Shown here piece by piece: positions 16,701-25,382 of a stretch of 64,000 nucleotides of DNA. Source of the DNA: Uliginosibacterium sp. (GTDB taxonomy: Bacteria > Pseudomonadota > Gammaproteobacteria > Burkholderiales > Rhodocyclaceae); contig JADKDZ010000003.1 of the NCBI GenBank assembly GCA_016718265.1, positions 144,001 through 208,000 of the forward strand, written 5' to 3'. Within the stretch, counting starts at the first letter, position 1. The number at the start of each line of letters is the position of its first letter. The notes under the pieces were generated by a model. It was not told the DNA's origin and did not search any database. It was given only the letters and a program-made list of their open reading frames with translations. A program made the translations under genes and the position numbers.

Positions 16701-18410
16701 TCAGAGATCCTCTGCCGAGAGGATCATGTCGGCCAGACCTTTGCCACCCTGGACCATCGGGAACACGTTTTCAGCGGGGTCAATCTGGAAATCCAGAAAG
16801 ACCAGATCGTCCTTGCGCCCGAATGCCTCGCGTAGCGCAGCCTCTACGTCTCCCGGTTTTGTAACCTGCAGACCTACGTGCCCATACGCTTCGGCCAATT
16901 TGGCGAAGTCAGGCAGGGAGTCCATGTACGACTCGGAATAACGGTTCCCGTGGAAGATCTGCTGCCACTGACGCACCATGCCCAAGTAGCGATTGTTCAG
17001 GCTGATCACCTTGATGGGCAGGCGATACTGCTTGCAGGTTGATAGCTCCTGGATGCACATCTGGATGGAGCCTTCGCCTGTAATACAGGCTACGGGGGCG
17101 CCAGGATGCGCGAGCTGCACCCCCATCGCGGCAGGCAAACCGAAGCCCATCGTGCCGAGCCCGCCTGACGTAACCCAGCGACGAGGCTTGTCGAACCGGT
17201 AGTACTGTGCGGACCACATCTGATGTTGACCAACATCGGTGGTTACAAAGGCGTCGCCTCCCGTCACTTCCCAGAGCTTCTCGACAACAAACTGAGGCTT
17301 GATGACATCGTCGGAGTTCTTGAATGCCAAACTGCTCCGGCCACGCCAGTCCTCGATTTGCCGCCACCAAGGCTCCGTAGCAGAAAGCTCCTGACGGTGT
17401 TCGCCGTTTTCCAGGACCGCAATCATTTCGTCCAGTACTTCGCCCAGGTCACCCACGATCGGCACATCAACCTTGACCCGTTTGGAAATCGACGACGGGT
17501 CGATATCGATGTGAATGATCTTGCGCGGCTCTTTCATGAAGTCCGCGGTGTTCCCGATCACGCGGTCATCAAACCTGGCTCCAACGGCCAGCAACACATC
17601 GCAATGTTGCATCGCCATGTTTGCTTCGTAGGTGCCATGCATGCCAAGCATGCCGAGGAAACGATGGTCACTGGCTGGAAAGCCTCCCAGGCCCATCAAG
17701 GTGTTGGTGCACGGGGTATTGAGCCGTTGAACGAGTCTGGTCAACTTCTCCGCAGCGTTCGAGAGAATCACACCGCCACCGGTGTAAACCAGCGGACGAC
17801 GGGCTTCCGTCAGTAACTGCAGGGCTTTTCGGATCTGTCCGCCATTACCCTTCGCTACGGGATGGTATGACCGGATGACGACCTTGTCGGGATAGACAAA
17901 CTCACACTTCTGCGCAGTAATGTCTTTCGGGATATCAACAAGCACCGGGCCAGGACGGCCTGTAGCCGCGATCAAGAACGCTTTCTTGATCGTAGTGGCG
18001 ATGTCTTTTACGTCCTTGACCAGAAAGTTGTGTTTGACGCATGGACGGGTGATGCCAACCGTGTCGACTTCCTGAAAAGCATCCATGCCGATCGCAGCGG
18101 TTGGAACCTGGCCGCTGATGACCACCATCGGGATCGAATCCATGTAGGCCGTCGCGATGCCGGTGACCGCATTGGTGGCGCCGGGGCCCGAAGTTACCAG
18201 TGCGACGCCGACTTTCTCGGTCGTGCGGGCATAGCCATCCGCCGCGTGGACTGCCGCCTGCTCATGCCGGACAAGCACATGGCGGACTTTGTCCTGTTTG
18301 AACAACTCGTCGTATATGAAGAGTACCGAGCCGCCAGGATAGCCGAAGACATAGTCGACCTTTTCTTCCTGCAGGCACCTCACTACAATTTCCGCACCGG
18401 TCAATACCAT
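16701..18410 (-). CDS. ilvB: Acetolactate synthase large subunit
   Basis: 569 residues, ThDP-dependent. 'YVFGYPGGSVLFIYDEL' and 'VRHEQAAVHAADGYAR' contain the catalytic Glu. 'PVLVDIPKDIT', the central 'LGMLGMHGTYEANMA' and the ThDP-binding 'GEGSIQMCIQELST' with 'NNRYLGMVRQW' complete the set. It makes acetolactate or acetohydroxybutyrate from pyruvate. It leads ilvBHC behind a good sigma-70 promoter. A 20-bp palindrome (16706-16725) lies in the last codons and might act as an RNA-processing hairpin. Confidence 0.97.
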   Translation of the reverse strand: MVLTGAEIVVRCLQEEKVDYVFGYPGGSVLFIYDELFKQDKVRHVLVRHEQAAVHAADGYARTTEKVGVALVTSGPGATNAVTGIATAYMDSIPMVVISGQVPTAAIGMDAFQEVDTVGITRPCVKHNFLVKDVKDIATTIKKAFLIAATGRPGPVLVDIPKDITAQKCEFVYPDKVVIRSYHPVAKGNGGQIRKALQLLTEARRPLVYTGGGVILSNAAEKLTRLVQRLNTPCTNTLMGLGGFPASDHRFLGMLGMHGTYEANMAMQHCDVLLAVGARFDDRVIGNTADFMKEPRKIIHIDIDPSSISKRVKVDVPIVGDLGEVLDEMIAVLENGEHRQELSATEPWWRQIEDWRGRSSLAFKNSDDVIKPQFVVEKLWEVTGGDAFVTTDVGQHQMWSAQYYRFDKPRRWVTSGGLGTMGFGLPAAMGVQLAHPGAPVACITGEGSIQMCIQELSTCKQYRLPIKVISLNNRYLGMVRQWQQIFHGNRYSESYMDSLPDFAKLAEAYGHVGLQVTKPGDVEAALREAFGRKDDLVFLDFQIDPAENVFPMVQGGKGLADMILSAEDL

Positions 18411-18449
18411 CCCTGCACCCAGTCAGCGAACGCTTGAAAAGAACCCGGT

Positions 18450-18478
18450 ACCATACCGGCGCCTGGCCAATTGGTCAA
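18450..18478 (-). promoter_or_regulatory. Sigma-70 promoter of ilvBHC
   Basis: Minus strand: TTGACC, 17 bases, TATGGT, about 40 bases before the ilvB start. Its -35 box overlaps the only TTG start available to the divergent sigma-factor gene. Confidence 0.7.
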
Positions 18479-19073
18479 GGCGAGCACAATAACCGCGGAT
18501 AGACAGACCCTGGCTACTCGAACAGAACTCTCGGATTTTCTTGCCTCCGTCGAACGCCGGGCTTTTCGTCAGGCGCAGTTTGCGTTGCGTAACGAAGACG
18601 CCGCGCTGGATGTCGTGCAAGAGGCCATGCTGAAGCTGGCAGACAAATATAGTCATAAGCCGCTTGAAGAACTGCCCATGCTGTTTCAGCGGATCCTGCA
18701 GAACGCGGTGCGTGATTACATGCGCCGGGCAAAAGTGCGCAATTTCTGGGTATCCTTGTTCTCCACGCTGGCGCCGCGCGAGGAAGACGAGGCTGATGCG
18801 CTGGACAACGTCGCTTCCGCCGACGATGCGTTTTTGCCGGACAAGCCGGACGCAAGACTCGAGCAGTCTCAATTGCTCGCGATTATAGAAAAGGAAATAG
18901 ATCGACTCCCGCCACGTCAACGCGAAGCATTTCTCATGCGTTACTGGGAGGAATTGGATATCGCCGAAACTGCTGCAGCGATGGGGTGTTCCGAAGGTAG
19001 TGTGAAAACGCACTGCTCCCGCGCGACGAACACCCTGGCAGAAGCCCTGAGAGCCCGAGGAATCAAACCATGA
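18471..19073 (+). CDS. ECF-type RNA polymerase sigma factor
   Basis: About 200 residues. Sigma region 2 is visible at 'FRQAQFALRNEDAALDVVQEAM' with 'LFQRILQNAVRDYMRR', and region 4 at 'LPPRQREAFLMRYWEELDIAE' followed by the HTH 'SEGSVKTHCSRATNTLAEAL'. The start is uncertain: no in-frame ATG or GTG exists between the upstream stop at 18435 and the conserved region, so TTG 18471 or CTG 18510 (LATRTELSDFL, which matches where homologues begin) must be used. It overlaps the DUF3619 gene by ATGA. The downstream DUF3619 protein may be its membrane partner. Confidence 0.85.
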   Translation: MVKASTITADRQTLATRTELSDFLASVERRAFRQAQFALRNEDAALDVVQEAMLKLADKYSHKPLEELPMLFQRILQNAVRDYMRRAKVRNFWVSLFSTLAPREEDEADALDNVASADDAFLPDKPDARLEQSQLLAIIEKEIDRLPPRQREAFLMRYWEELDIAETAAAMGCSEGSVKTHCSRATNTLAEALRARGIKP

Positions 19074-19456
19074 ATGCGCCATTGAACGAAGACGAGTTTG
19101 GACTGTTCATTCGCCAGCATCTGAATGCAGGCGCTACTCAACTGAGTCCAGATGTCACCGAGCGCATATTCAAAGCGCGCCAGATTGCCTTGCATCGGCA
19201 CGCGAAGCTGGAATCCCAGCCGGTCGTGGCCGCGCTTGGGCATAGCGTTCTTGTTTGGGGGCGCGATAACCTGCAGCCCTTTCTTCTCGCGCTCTGTTTG
19301 CTGTTCGCACTGGGGTTCGGCAACTACATGATGTCGATGGAGCGCGTGTCGGAGCTGGAAGAGGTTGACAGTGCGTTGCTGGCTGATGATCTGCCTATCA
19401 ACGCGTATCTGGACAGAGGTTTTGATACATGGCTTTCAAATCCGCAAGAGCCCTGA
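19070..19456 (+). CDS. DUF3619 membrane protein, possible anti-sigma partner
   Basis: 128 residues with one membrane helix ('LQPFLLALCLLFALGFGNYMM' core) after an N-terminal cytoplasmic half rich in Leu and charged residues. This matches DUF3619, found in betaproteobacteria directly after this sigma gene. The layout of a short cytoplasmic domain, one helix and a short periplasmic tail resembles anti-sigma factors; that role is inference. The start overlaps the sigma stop and its own 3' end overlaps the DUF3106 gene by 28 bases. Confidence 0.75.
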   Translation: MNAPLNEDEFGLFIRQHLNAGATQLSPDVTERIFKARQIALHRHAKLESQPVVAALGHSVLVWGRDNLQPFLLALCLLFALGFGNYMMSMERVSELEEVDSALLADDLPINAYLDRGFDTWLSNPQEP

Positions 19457-19962
19457 TTCTGGGCCTGTTCATCCAGACAAGCATTGCCCAGACAGCGCCC
19501 ACGGTATTGCCTCCCCAGCCAGCATGGAGCCAGCTGAGCGCGTCGCAGCGCGCGGTCCTGGCGCCACTCGCGCAAGACTGGAAGTCGTTCTCTGATGAAC
19601 GCAAGATCAAATGGCTGGGTATCGCCAATCGTTACGCAAGCATGACACCCGTTGAGCAAGCGCGCTTGCAGCGGCGCATGAAGGAGTGGGCGGCGCTGTC
19701 GCCGCTTGAACGCGAGAAAGCCCGCACGCAGTACAAGCGTTTGCGTACGGTGCCGGTGGATGAACGCAAGGCCTTGGAACAGCGCTGGCAGGCGTACGAT
19801 GCGCTGCCCGGTGAAGAGAAGCAGCGCTTGAAAGATACCAAGCCGGCGCCCCGTCCCGCTGCCAGTGCGCCCGCAGTTTCGGCCACGGCTCCCAGGCAAC
19901 TCCCGCCCAAGGCGGTTGCGATCGCACCCGCCAGCGGCAAGCCCAAGCCCGCCACTCGCTGA
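19429..19962 (+). CDS. DUF3106 secreted protein
   Basis: 177 residues. N-terminal signal peptide (MAFKSARALILGLFIQTSIA). The mature part is a helical charged repeat with W-rich units ('WSQLSASQRAVLAPLAQDW', 'KIKWLGIANRYASM', 'MKEWAALSPLERE') typical of DUF3106. The last ~40 residues are Pro/Ala-rich. Probably periplasmic; function unknown, possibly an envelope-stress sensor like other Trp/Arg helical repeat proteins. Confidence 0.75.
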   Translation: MAFKSARALILGLFIQTSIAQTAPTVLPPQPAWSQLSASQRAVLAPLAQDWKSFSDERKIKWLGIANRYASMTPVEQARLQRRMKEWAALSPLEREKARTQYKRLRTVPVDERKALEQRWQAYDALPGEEKQRLKDTKPAPRPAASAPAVSATAPRQLPPKAVAIAPASGKPKPATR

Positions 19963-19963
19963 G

Positions 19964-20449
19964 ATGGGGAGCCCTTCTCGCCCACTCGTAGAGCTTGCGT
20001 CCTTGCGGCGACGCCTTGCCTGCGCGCTTTACGAAAGTCTGTTGTTGGTCGGCGTGCTGTTTGCCGGTTTCCTGCTGCCCTGGGTGCTGATCGGCATGGC
20101 GCTGCATGTTGCACCGCCCGGCTGGCTGGCCTGGCTACATGTCTGGGCAGTGGTCGGGGTCTACTTCGTGGTGCTGTGGCGGCGAACGGGGCAGACGCTG
20201 GCCATGCAGACCTGGCAATTGCAGCTGATAGACCTCGATACGGGGAAGCCGCCCACGACGGCGCGCTGTGCGATGCGCTACATACTGGCGTGGCCTTCCT
20301 GGCTGATGATACTGACTGGCTTTGGCGTATTCTGGGCAGCCTGGATGGACCGCGACCGGCAGTTTCCGCACGACCGTATCGCCAGAACGCGCATCGTGCA
20401 TACCCCACGTATCGCCCAATCAGCGCCAATCATGCCTGTTGACCGCTAG
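19964..20449 (+). CDS. RDD-family membrane protein
   Basis: 161 residues from ATG 19964, 1 base after the DUF3106 stop. Three hydrophobic segments, 'ALYESLLLVGVLFAGFLLPW', 'WLHVWAVVGVYFVVLWRR' and 'WPSWLMILTGFGVFWAAWM'. The family's Arg-Asp-Asp pattern survives as R..A..YESLLL near the N terminus, and 'RTGQTLAMQTWQLQL' is the conserved inter-helix loop. Last gene of the sigma-factor operon. Its stop overlaps the lptG stop on the other strand. Confidence 0.8.
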   Translation: MGSPSRPLVELASLRRRLACALYESLLLVGVLFAGFLLPWVLIGMALHVAPPGWLAWLHVWAVVGVYFVVLWRRTGQTLAMQTWQLQLIDLDTGKPPTTARCAMRYILAWPSWLMILTGFGVFWAAWMDRDRQFPHDRIARTRIVHTPRIAQSAPIMPVDR

Positions 20450-21519
20450 CGTCGGTCTCCTAACCACATCAACACCGCGGTGAGCACAAAGAACAATGCG
20501 CTGGGTGCTGCCGCACTCAATAGCGCTGGCCAGGCGTTAATCACGCCAAGGTTGGAAAACAAGGCATTCAGCAAGTAGAAAGTGATGCCAAGCATCACGC
20601 CGACCAGCACGCGCGCGCCGAGGTTGATCGAGCGTTGATTGCCCAGCGAAAACGGCAGGGCAAGCGCCATCATCACCAGGGCCGCGAATGGGTAGAGAAG
20701 CTTCTTCCAGTACGCCACTTCGTAACGCGCTGTCTTCTGTTTGTTGCCTTCCAGATGCCGGACGTACTGATAGAGACTTCCAATCGCCATTCTTTCCGGC
20801 GCGACCATCACAACGCTGACCATGTCCGGGGTGAGTGCAGATTCCCAGCGCAGCGTATCGAGATGCAAGAGCTTGGTTTGATCCGGCAGGAATCGGGTTT
20901 GCAGGACGTTTGAAAGAAGCCATCCGCCATCGTTCTCATAGCGTCCTTGCGCCGCAATGCTCAGGGCGATCAGCCGGTGGGCAGCGTCAAATTCATACAG
21001 GCGGACGTTCTGCAGGCTGGCGTCCGTCTGCACGCGGCCGACATTGACGAAGAAATTCCCATCCCGCAGCCACATTCCCGAGCGCAGTTCCTGTGGCAGA
21101 TTTGCACCGGAACTGCGCAGCCGCCACTTTTGGGCTTGCCGCTCCAGTGGCGGCGCCACATATTCGCCAATCACGAACGTCAGTGCAGCAAATACCAAGC
21201 CGATCTTCAGCAACGCGCCAAGCAGACGCAGCGTCGAGACCCCCGAAGCGCGAATCACGGTGAGTTCCGAATTGCGCGCAAAATGCGTCAAGGCATACAG
21301 CGAGCCAATCAAGACTGCGATCGGAAAGATCTCGTAGGTCCGACTTGGCAGCGAGAGGACGACAAAAATAAGCGCGTGCTTGAGTTGGTAACCGCCGCGC
21401 CCGAGTTCTTCAAGCTCTGTCAGAAAATCGAAGAACGAGAACAGGCACAAGAACGCAAGCAGCACCAGTGAGGTTGCGCTGAATATCTCGCGCCGCATGT
21501 ACCGGGAGAAAAGTCTCAT
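20446..21519 (-). CDS. lptG: LPS export permease LptG
   Basis: 357 residues from MRLFSRYMRREIF. Six membrane helices in two sets of three around a periplasmic beta-jellyroll. 'FFDFLTELEELGRGGYQL' is typical of LptG. With LptF and the LptB ATPase it extracts LPS from the inner membrane. The start overlaps the lptF stop (ATGA); a frame extending to 21639 lies within lptF and is rejected. Confidence 0.93.
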   Translation of the reverse strand: MRLFSRYMRREIFSATSLVLLAFLCLFSFFDFLTELEELGRGGYQLKHALIFVVLSLPSRTYEIFPIAVLIGSLYALTHFARNSELTVIRASGVSTLRLLGALLKIGLVFAALTFVIGEYVAPPLERQAQKWRLRSSGANLPQELRSGMWLRDGNFFVNVGRVQTDASLQNVRLYEFDAAHRLIALSIAAQGRYENDGGWLLSNVLQTRFLPDQTKLLHLDTLRWESALTPDMVSVVMVAPERMAIGSLYQYVRHLEGNKQKTARYEVAYWKKLLYPFAALVMMALALPFSLGNQRSINLGARVLVGVMLGITFYLLNALFSNLGVINAWPALLSAAAPSALFFVLTAVLMWLGDRR

Positions 21520-22589
21520 CGTGACCACCGCCATCCAGGCCACATGCGCCATACGAACAGACTGAGCAACACAAGCATCATGAGTGCGTGAACCGCATAG
21601 GCGCCGATGTCCGCATCCAGTTTGCCTTTGCTCACCCACGCCTGGCTGACGCCCAAGAGGTTGAGGTACACCGTGAAGGTCAGGATTGCAAAAATCAGGT
21701 TGTTCGCCCGTCCCGCACGCGGGTTCACAAACGCCAGCGGAATGGCCAGCAGCGACAGGATCAGGGACGCCACAGGAATCCCGAAGCGCCAGACCAACTC
21801 ACCGCGACTCGCGGGGGCCGTGTCGGCCAGCAAATCGGCCGTTGGTGTCGTTTTGGGCGTCAGGTCGGGCGTGCCGAGGTCGCGCGGCTCGATCCGTAAG
21901 GCATAGCGCTCGAAGCGCATGACACGATAATCTGCCGTGCCGGGAACGCCCTCGTAGCGCCGCCCGTCAAGCAACACGACAAAACGGTCACCATTCGGCG
22001 CTGTCTCCAGCAGGCCTTCAGCAGAGACCACAACGCCCTCTCGCCCCTCCCGGATATGGCTGATGAACACGTTTTTGACGCGCCCTGCGTCTTTGTCGAC
22101 CGATTCCACAAAAAACACGCGCTGGGAGTTTGCTGACTCGCGGAACATGCCGGGGGAAACCCGTGACACTTCCTCGCGGCTTTCCAGACGCTTGCGATAC
22201 TCGCTGGCTTTTCCTTGCGCCCAGGGCGACAAAAAAAGGGACAGGCCGGCAATGACCAGCACAATTGGCGCAGAGAATCGCAAAACTGGTGAAATCCAGG
22301 CGCGCAACGATACCCCGGAGGCAAACCAGACCACCATCTCGGAGTCGCGGTAACTGCGCGTGATCGAGAGCAGCACCGCCACAAAAGACGAAAGTGCCAA
22401 CACCACGGGCAAGTGGTTGAGGGACGAGAACCCGATCAGTGCCAGGACAGCGTCTGGCGGTACACGGCCACCAGCCGCCTGAGATAGCAGGCGCACCAGA
22501 ATGACGGTGACCAGAATGAAAAACAGGGCAACGAAAACGGCAGCCGCTGTGGAGGTAAATTCGCGTAGGGCCGCGCGTTGGAAGATCAT
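21516..22589 (-). CDS. lptF: LPS export permease LptF
   Basis: 357 residues starting MIFQRAALREFTSTAAAVF. Paralogue of LptG with the same helix layout; 'SFVAVLLSITRSYRDSEMVV' is the conserved coupling region facing LptB. It is translationally coupled to lptG and divergent from pepA. Confidence 0.93.
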   Translation of the reverse strand: MIFQRAALREFTSTAAAVFVALFFILVTVILVRLLSQAAGGRVPPDAVLALIGFSSLNHLPVVLALSSFVAVLLSITRSYRDSEMVVWFASGVSLRAWISPVLRFSAPIVLVIAGLSLFLSPWAQGKASEYRKRLESREEVSRVSPGMFRESANSQRVFFVESVDKDAGRVKNVFISHIREGREGVVVSAEGLLETAPNGDRFVVLLDGRRYEGVPGTADYRVMRFERYALRIEPRDLGTPDLTPKTTPTADLLADTAPASRGELVWRFGIPVASLILSLLAIPLAFVNPRAGRANNLIFAILTFTVYLNLLGVSQAWVSKGKLDADIGAYAVHALMMLVLLSLFVWRMWPGWRWSR

Positions 22590-22696
22590 GCAGTTCCGGT
22601 TTAGCTTTGACTGAACAAAGCGCTTGAAAGGATAATCAAAGACTGAACGCGCTCAGGGCGCCTGATGCGCCGCAACCACAATACAGGAACGGCCCG

Positions 22697-24181
22697 ATGG
22701 AATTTAGCACAAAAGTTTCCGCCCCCGAGGCATTGAAAACGCCATGCCTGGTGCTGCCGCACTTTGCCGGAGAGGGCTTCGATGAACTCGCCGGGCACGT
22801 CAACGAGGCCAGCGAAGGCGCGCTTGCCCGCCTGGTGGCGCGGGACCTCGAAGAGAAGGCGGGCAGTCTGCTCGCGCTTCCGTGCCTGCCGGGGACGGCC
22901 GCAGAACGCGTCCTGGTTGTCAGCCTGGGCAAGCGCGCCGAGTATTCGGCGAAGGTCTTGCGGACGGCGCTGGTGGCCGCCGGGAAGTGGTTCGCGAGCG
23001 CTAAAGCAGACAAAGCCAGCGTGCCGGCCGAGAGTTTTGTCTCGCCTGCAGTGAGCTTGCAGGCTGTCGTGCAGAGCGCCACGCAGCTATTTGCCGAACA
23101 GACCTACCGCTTCGCGGCACCGCGTGCCAAGAAAGAGGAGGCCAAGGGGGTTCGCCGGGTCGAATTCCTGCTGAGCGACAAGCATGACAAAGACGCCTTG
23201 CAGGGCCTCAAGCAGGGTGACGCCATCGCCCAAGGGGTCGCATTGGCGCGCGACTTGGGCAATATGGCGGGCAACCATTGCACACCGACGCACCTGGCCG
23301 AGGTTGCCACAGCCATGGGCAAGCGCTACGACTTCAAGGTCGAAGTGCTTGATCAGGCGGGGATTGCCAAGCTCGGGATGGGCGCCTTCCTGGCGGTAAC
23401 GCAGGGCTCGGCCGAGCCCGCACGCTTTATCGTCATGCAATACAAGGGAGCCAAGGGCAAGCAGGCGCCTGTCGTCCTCGTTGGCAAGGGCCTCACCTTT
23501 GATTCCGGCGGCATCTCGCTCAAGCCTGGTGAAGGCATGGACGAGATGAAGTACGACATGTGCGGAGGCGCCTCCGTGCTGGGGGCCTTCAAGGCTATAG
23601 CCGAAATGAAGTTGCCGATCAACGTGGTGGGCCTGATTCCCTCGACCGAGAACATGCCTGGGGGGCGTGCAACAAAGCCAGGCGATGTGGTCACCTCGCT
23701 TTCCGGGCAAACCATCGAAATCCTGAACACTGACGCGGAGGGGCGGCTGATTCTGTGCGACGTGCTCACCTACGCCGAGCGCTTCAAGCCTGCCTGCGTG
23801 ATCGATATTGCGACCTTGACCGGTGCTTGCGTGATTGCCCTCGGCGCGCACGCCAGCGGGTTGCTTGCCAACGATGACGATCTCGCTGCGGAACTCATGG
23901 CGGTGGGGCAGGAGACGGGCGATCGTTGCTGGCAGCTGCCGTTGTGGGAGGAGTACCAGGAGCAGCTCAAGAGCAACTTTGCCGACATGGGCAATATTGG
24001 AGGCCGCCCTGCGGGCACGATTACGGCTGCGTGCTTCCTGTCGCGCTTTGCCAAAGCCTACAAATGGGCGCACCTGGACATCGCCGGGACGGCCTGGAAG
24101 TCGGGCGGCGAGAAGGGCGCGACCGGTAGGCCGGTGACGCTGCTGACCCAGTTCCTGATTCAGCGCGCGCGGGCCAAGTGA
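22697..24181 (+). CDS. pepA: Leucyl aminopeptidase PepA
   Basis: 494 residues, M17 family, usual length. The dinuclear metal site is visible in 'VGKGLTFDSGGISLKP' (around 262-277) and NTDAEGRL (344-351). The N-terminal ~170 residues form the regulatory/DNA-binding domain of this family. It releases N-terminal residues from peptides. An AGGAA SD lies 6 bases upstream of ATG 22697. Overlaps holC by 4 bases. Confidence 0.96.
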   Translation: MEFSTKVSAPEALKTPCLVLPHFAGEGFDELAGHVNEASEGALARLVARDLEEKAGSLLALPCLPGTAAERVLVVSLGKRAEYSAKVLRTALVAAGKWFASAKADKASVPAESFVSPAVSLQAVVQSATQLFAEQTYRFAAPRAKKEEAKGVRRVEFLLSDKHDKDALQGLKQGDAIAQGVALARDLGNMAGNHCTPTHLAEVATAMGKRYDFKVEVLDQAGIAKLGMGAFLAVTQGSAEPARFIVMQYKGAKGKQAPVVLVGKGLTFDSGGISLKPGEGMDEMKYDMCGGASVLGAFKAIAEMKLPINVVGLIPSTENMPGGRATKPGDVVTSLSGQTIEILNTDAEGRLILCDVLTYAERFKPACVIDIATLTGACVIALGAHASGLLANDDDLAAELMAVGQETGDRCWQLPLWEEYQEQLKSNFADMGNIGGRPAGTITAACFLSRFAKAYKWAHLDIAGTAWKSGGEKGATGRPVTLLTQFLIQRARAK

Positions 24182-24609
24182 CCGAGGTCAAGTTCTATCA
24201 CAATGCCCCGGATCGCCTGCGGGCCGCGTGTGCCATCACTGGCAAGGCGGTGCGTCAGGGGCGGCGCATATACGTGCTTGCGCCCGATGAGTCGCTTGCA
24301 GGTCGTTATGACCACATGCTGTGGACGGCCCAGGCCTTGTCGTTCATTCCGCATGTGGTGCAGGGCTCGCCGCTGGCGTCGCGCACGCCGGTCGTGATCG
24401 GCCGTGATGTGGCAGCGGCCGGGCACAACGATGTCCTGCTCAATCTGAGCGATTCTGAACCCGGCGGGCTTGAGCAATTTGCGCTCGTCGTCGAAATCGT
24501 CTCGCAAGACCCCGCGGACCGCCAGACGGCGCGCCAAAGATGGCAGTTTTACAAAGAACGGGGTTACCCTATCGCTGCTTACGATCTGGCCAAGCCTGCG
24601 GACTCATGA
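24178..24609 (+). CDS. holC: DNA polymerase III chi subunit
   Basis: 143 residues from a GTG that overlaps the pepA stop. The sequence begins VKFYHNAPDRLRAACAI, the standard HolC opening, with 'DHMLWTAQALSFIPH' (the SSB/psi-contact region) and a C-terminal 'RQRWQFYKERGYPI'. Chi links the clamp loader to SSB. pepA-holC-x-valS order is normal for betaproteobacteria. Confidence 0.93.
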   Translation: MTEVKFYHNAPDRLRAACAITGKAVRQGRRIYVLAPDESLAGRYDHMLWTAQALSFIPHVVQGSPLASRTPVVIGRDVAAAGHNDVLLNLSDSEPGGLEQFALVVEIVSQDPADRQTARQRWQFYKERGYPIAAYDLAKPADS

Positions 24610-25361
24610 TTCCTGCTCAACCCTCCGATGATCCACTGCTCAACGATCAGCTGCTCAGCAAGGCTGACGCATTGATTCGTCGCAATCGGCCGGGCGGCGT
24701 CGGGACCGACGCTGAGGAAATTCCCCTGCTTGTCGATGCAATTGACGATCTGCCCGAGCTGACCGACGAAGTGCCGTTGACGGCAGTGCCGTCCCCCCTG
24801 CCGCGGCCGGCAAACGACCCCGAGCAAGATTTCGTCACGACCCAGCTCAATCCGGTCGGGCTGCAGCGTCCGGAGCCCGAGCCGCCGCCCGCACCGAACC
24901 AGGCGGTATTGATCCGCGAAGCGGTGGAGCGCAGCCGCCGCGAGCTGATGAACGAGATGCTGGTCGAGCAGGAGCGTGCTGTTCAGGAAGCGGTCGAGCG
25001 CGTGCGTGGCGAGACCAAAGCCCTGCACAGTCGCGCCGTACAGGCTGCTTACGCGCAAGGCAAGGAAGAGGCAGAGATCAATTACTGGCCCGCCTTGCAG
25101 GAGGCCCGCAAGGAAGCCATCCAGCATGCCGCGATGAGCATGAGCGAGCACCTGATTACGCTTGACTCCTACATTTCGCAATCGATCGAGGGCTGGTTGG
25201 CCAAAGAGTTGCCCCAAATCATCTCGACCGAGATGGAGGCGTTCATTACCCGGCTGCGCCAGCAAACCACCAACCACATGCGCGCCACGCTGATTCCGGA
25301 TATTTCCGAGAAGCTTTCGTCCATTCTGGACGAAGCGCTCAAGGAAGACCCGGGCGAGTAA
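24606..25361 (+). CDS. Conserved helical protein of the holC-valS region
   Basis: 251 residues from ATG 24606, overlapping the holC stop (ATGA). The N-terminal ~110 residues are acidic, Pro-rich and probably disordered. From ~115 to the end the protein is strongly helical with coiled-coil character ('REAVERSRRELMNEM', 'EAVERVRGETKAL', then 'LPQIISTEMEAFITRL'). No known domain recognised. The position between holC and valS is common in the class, but I cannot state a role. Confidence 0.7.
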   Translation: MIPAQPSDDPLLNDQLLSKADALIRRNRPGGVGTDAEEIPLLVDAIDDLPELTDEVPLTAVPSPLPRPANDPEQDFVTTQLNPVGLQRPEPEPPPAPNQAVLIREAVERSRRELMNEMLVEQERAVQEAVERVRGETKALHSRAVQAAYAQGKEEAEINYWPALQEARKEAIQHAAMSMSEHLITLDSYISQSIEGWLAKELPQIISTEMEAFITRLRQQTTNHMRATLIPDISEKLSSILDEALKEDPGE

Positions 25362-25382
25362 GCCTGTCGAGCTGAGGGCGGC

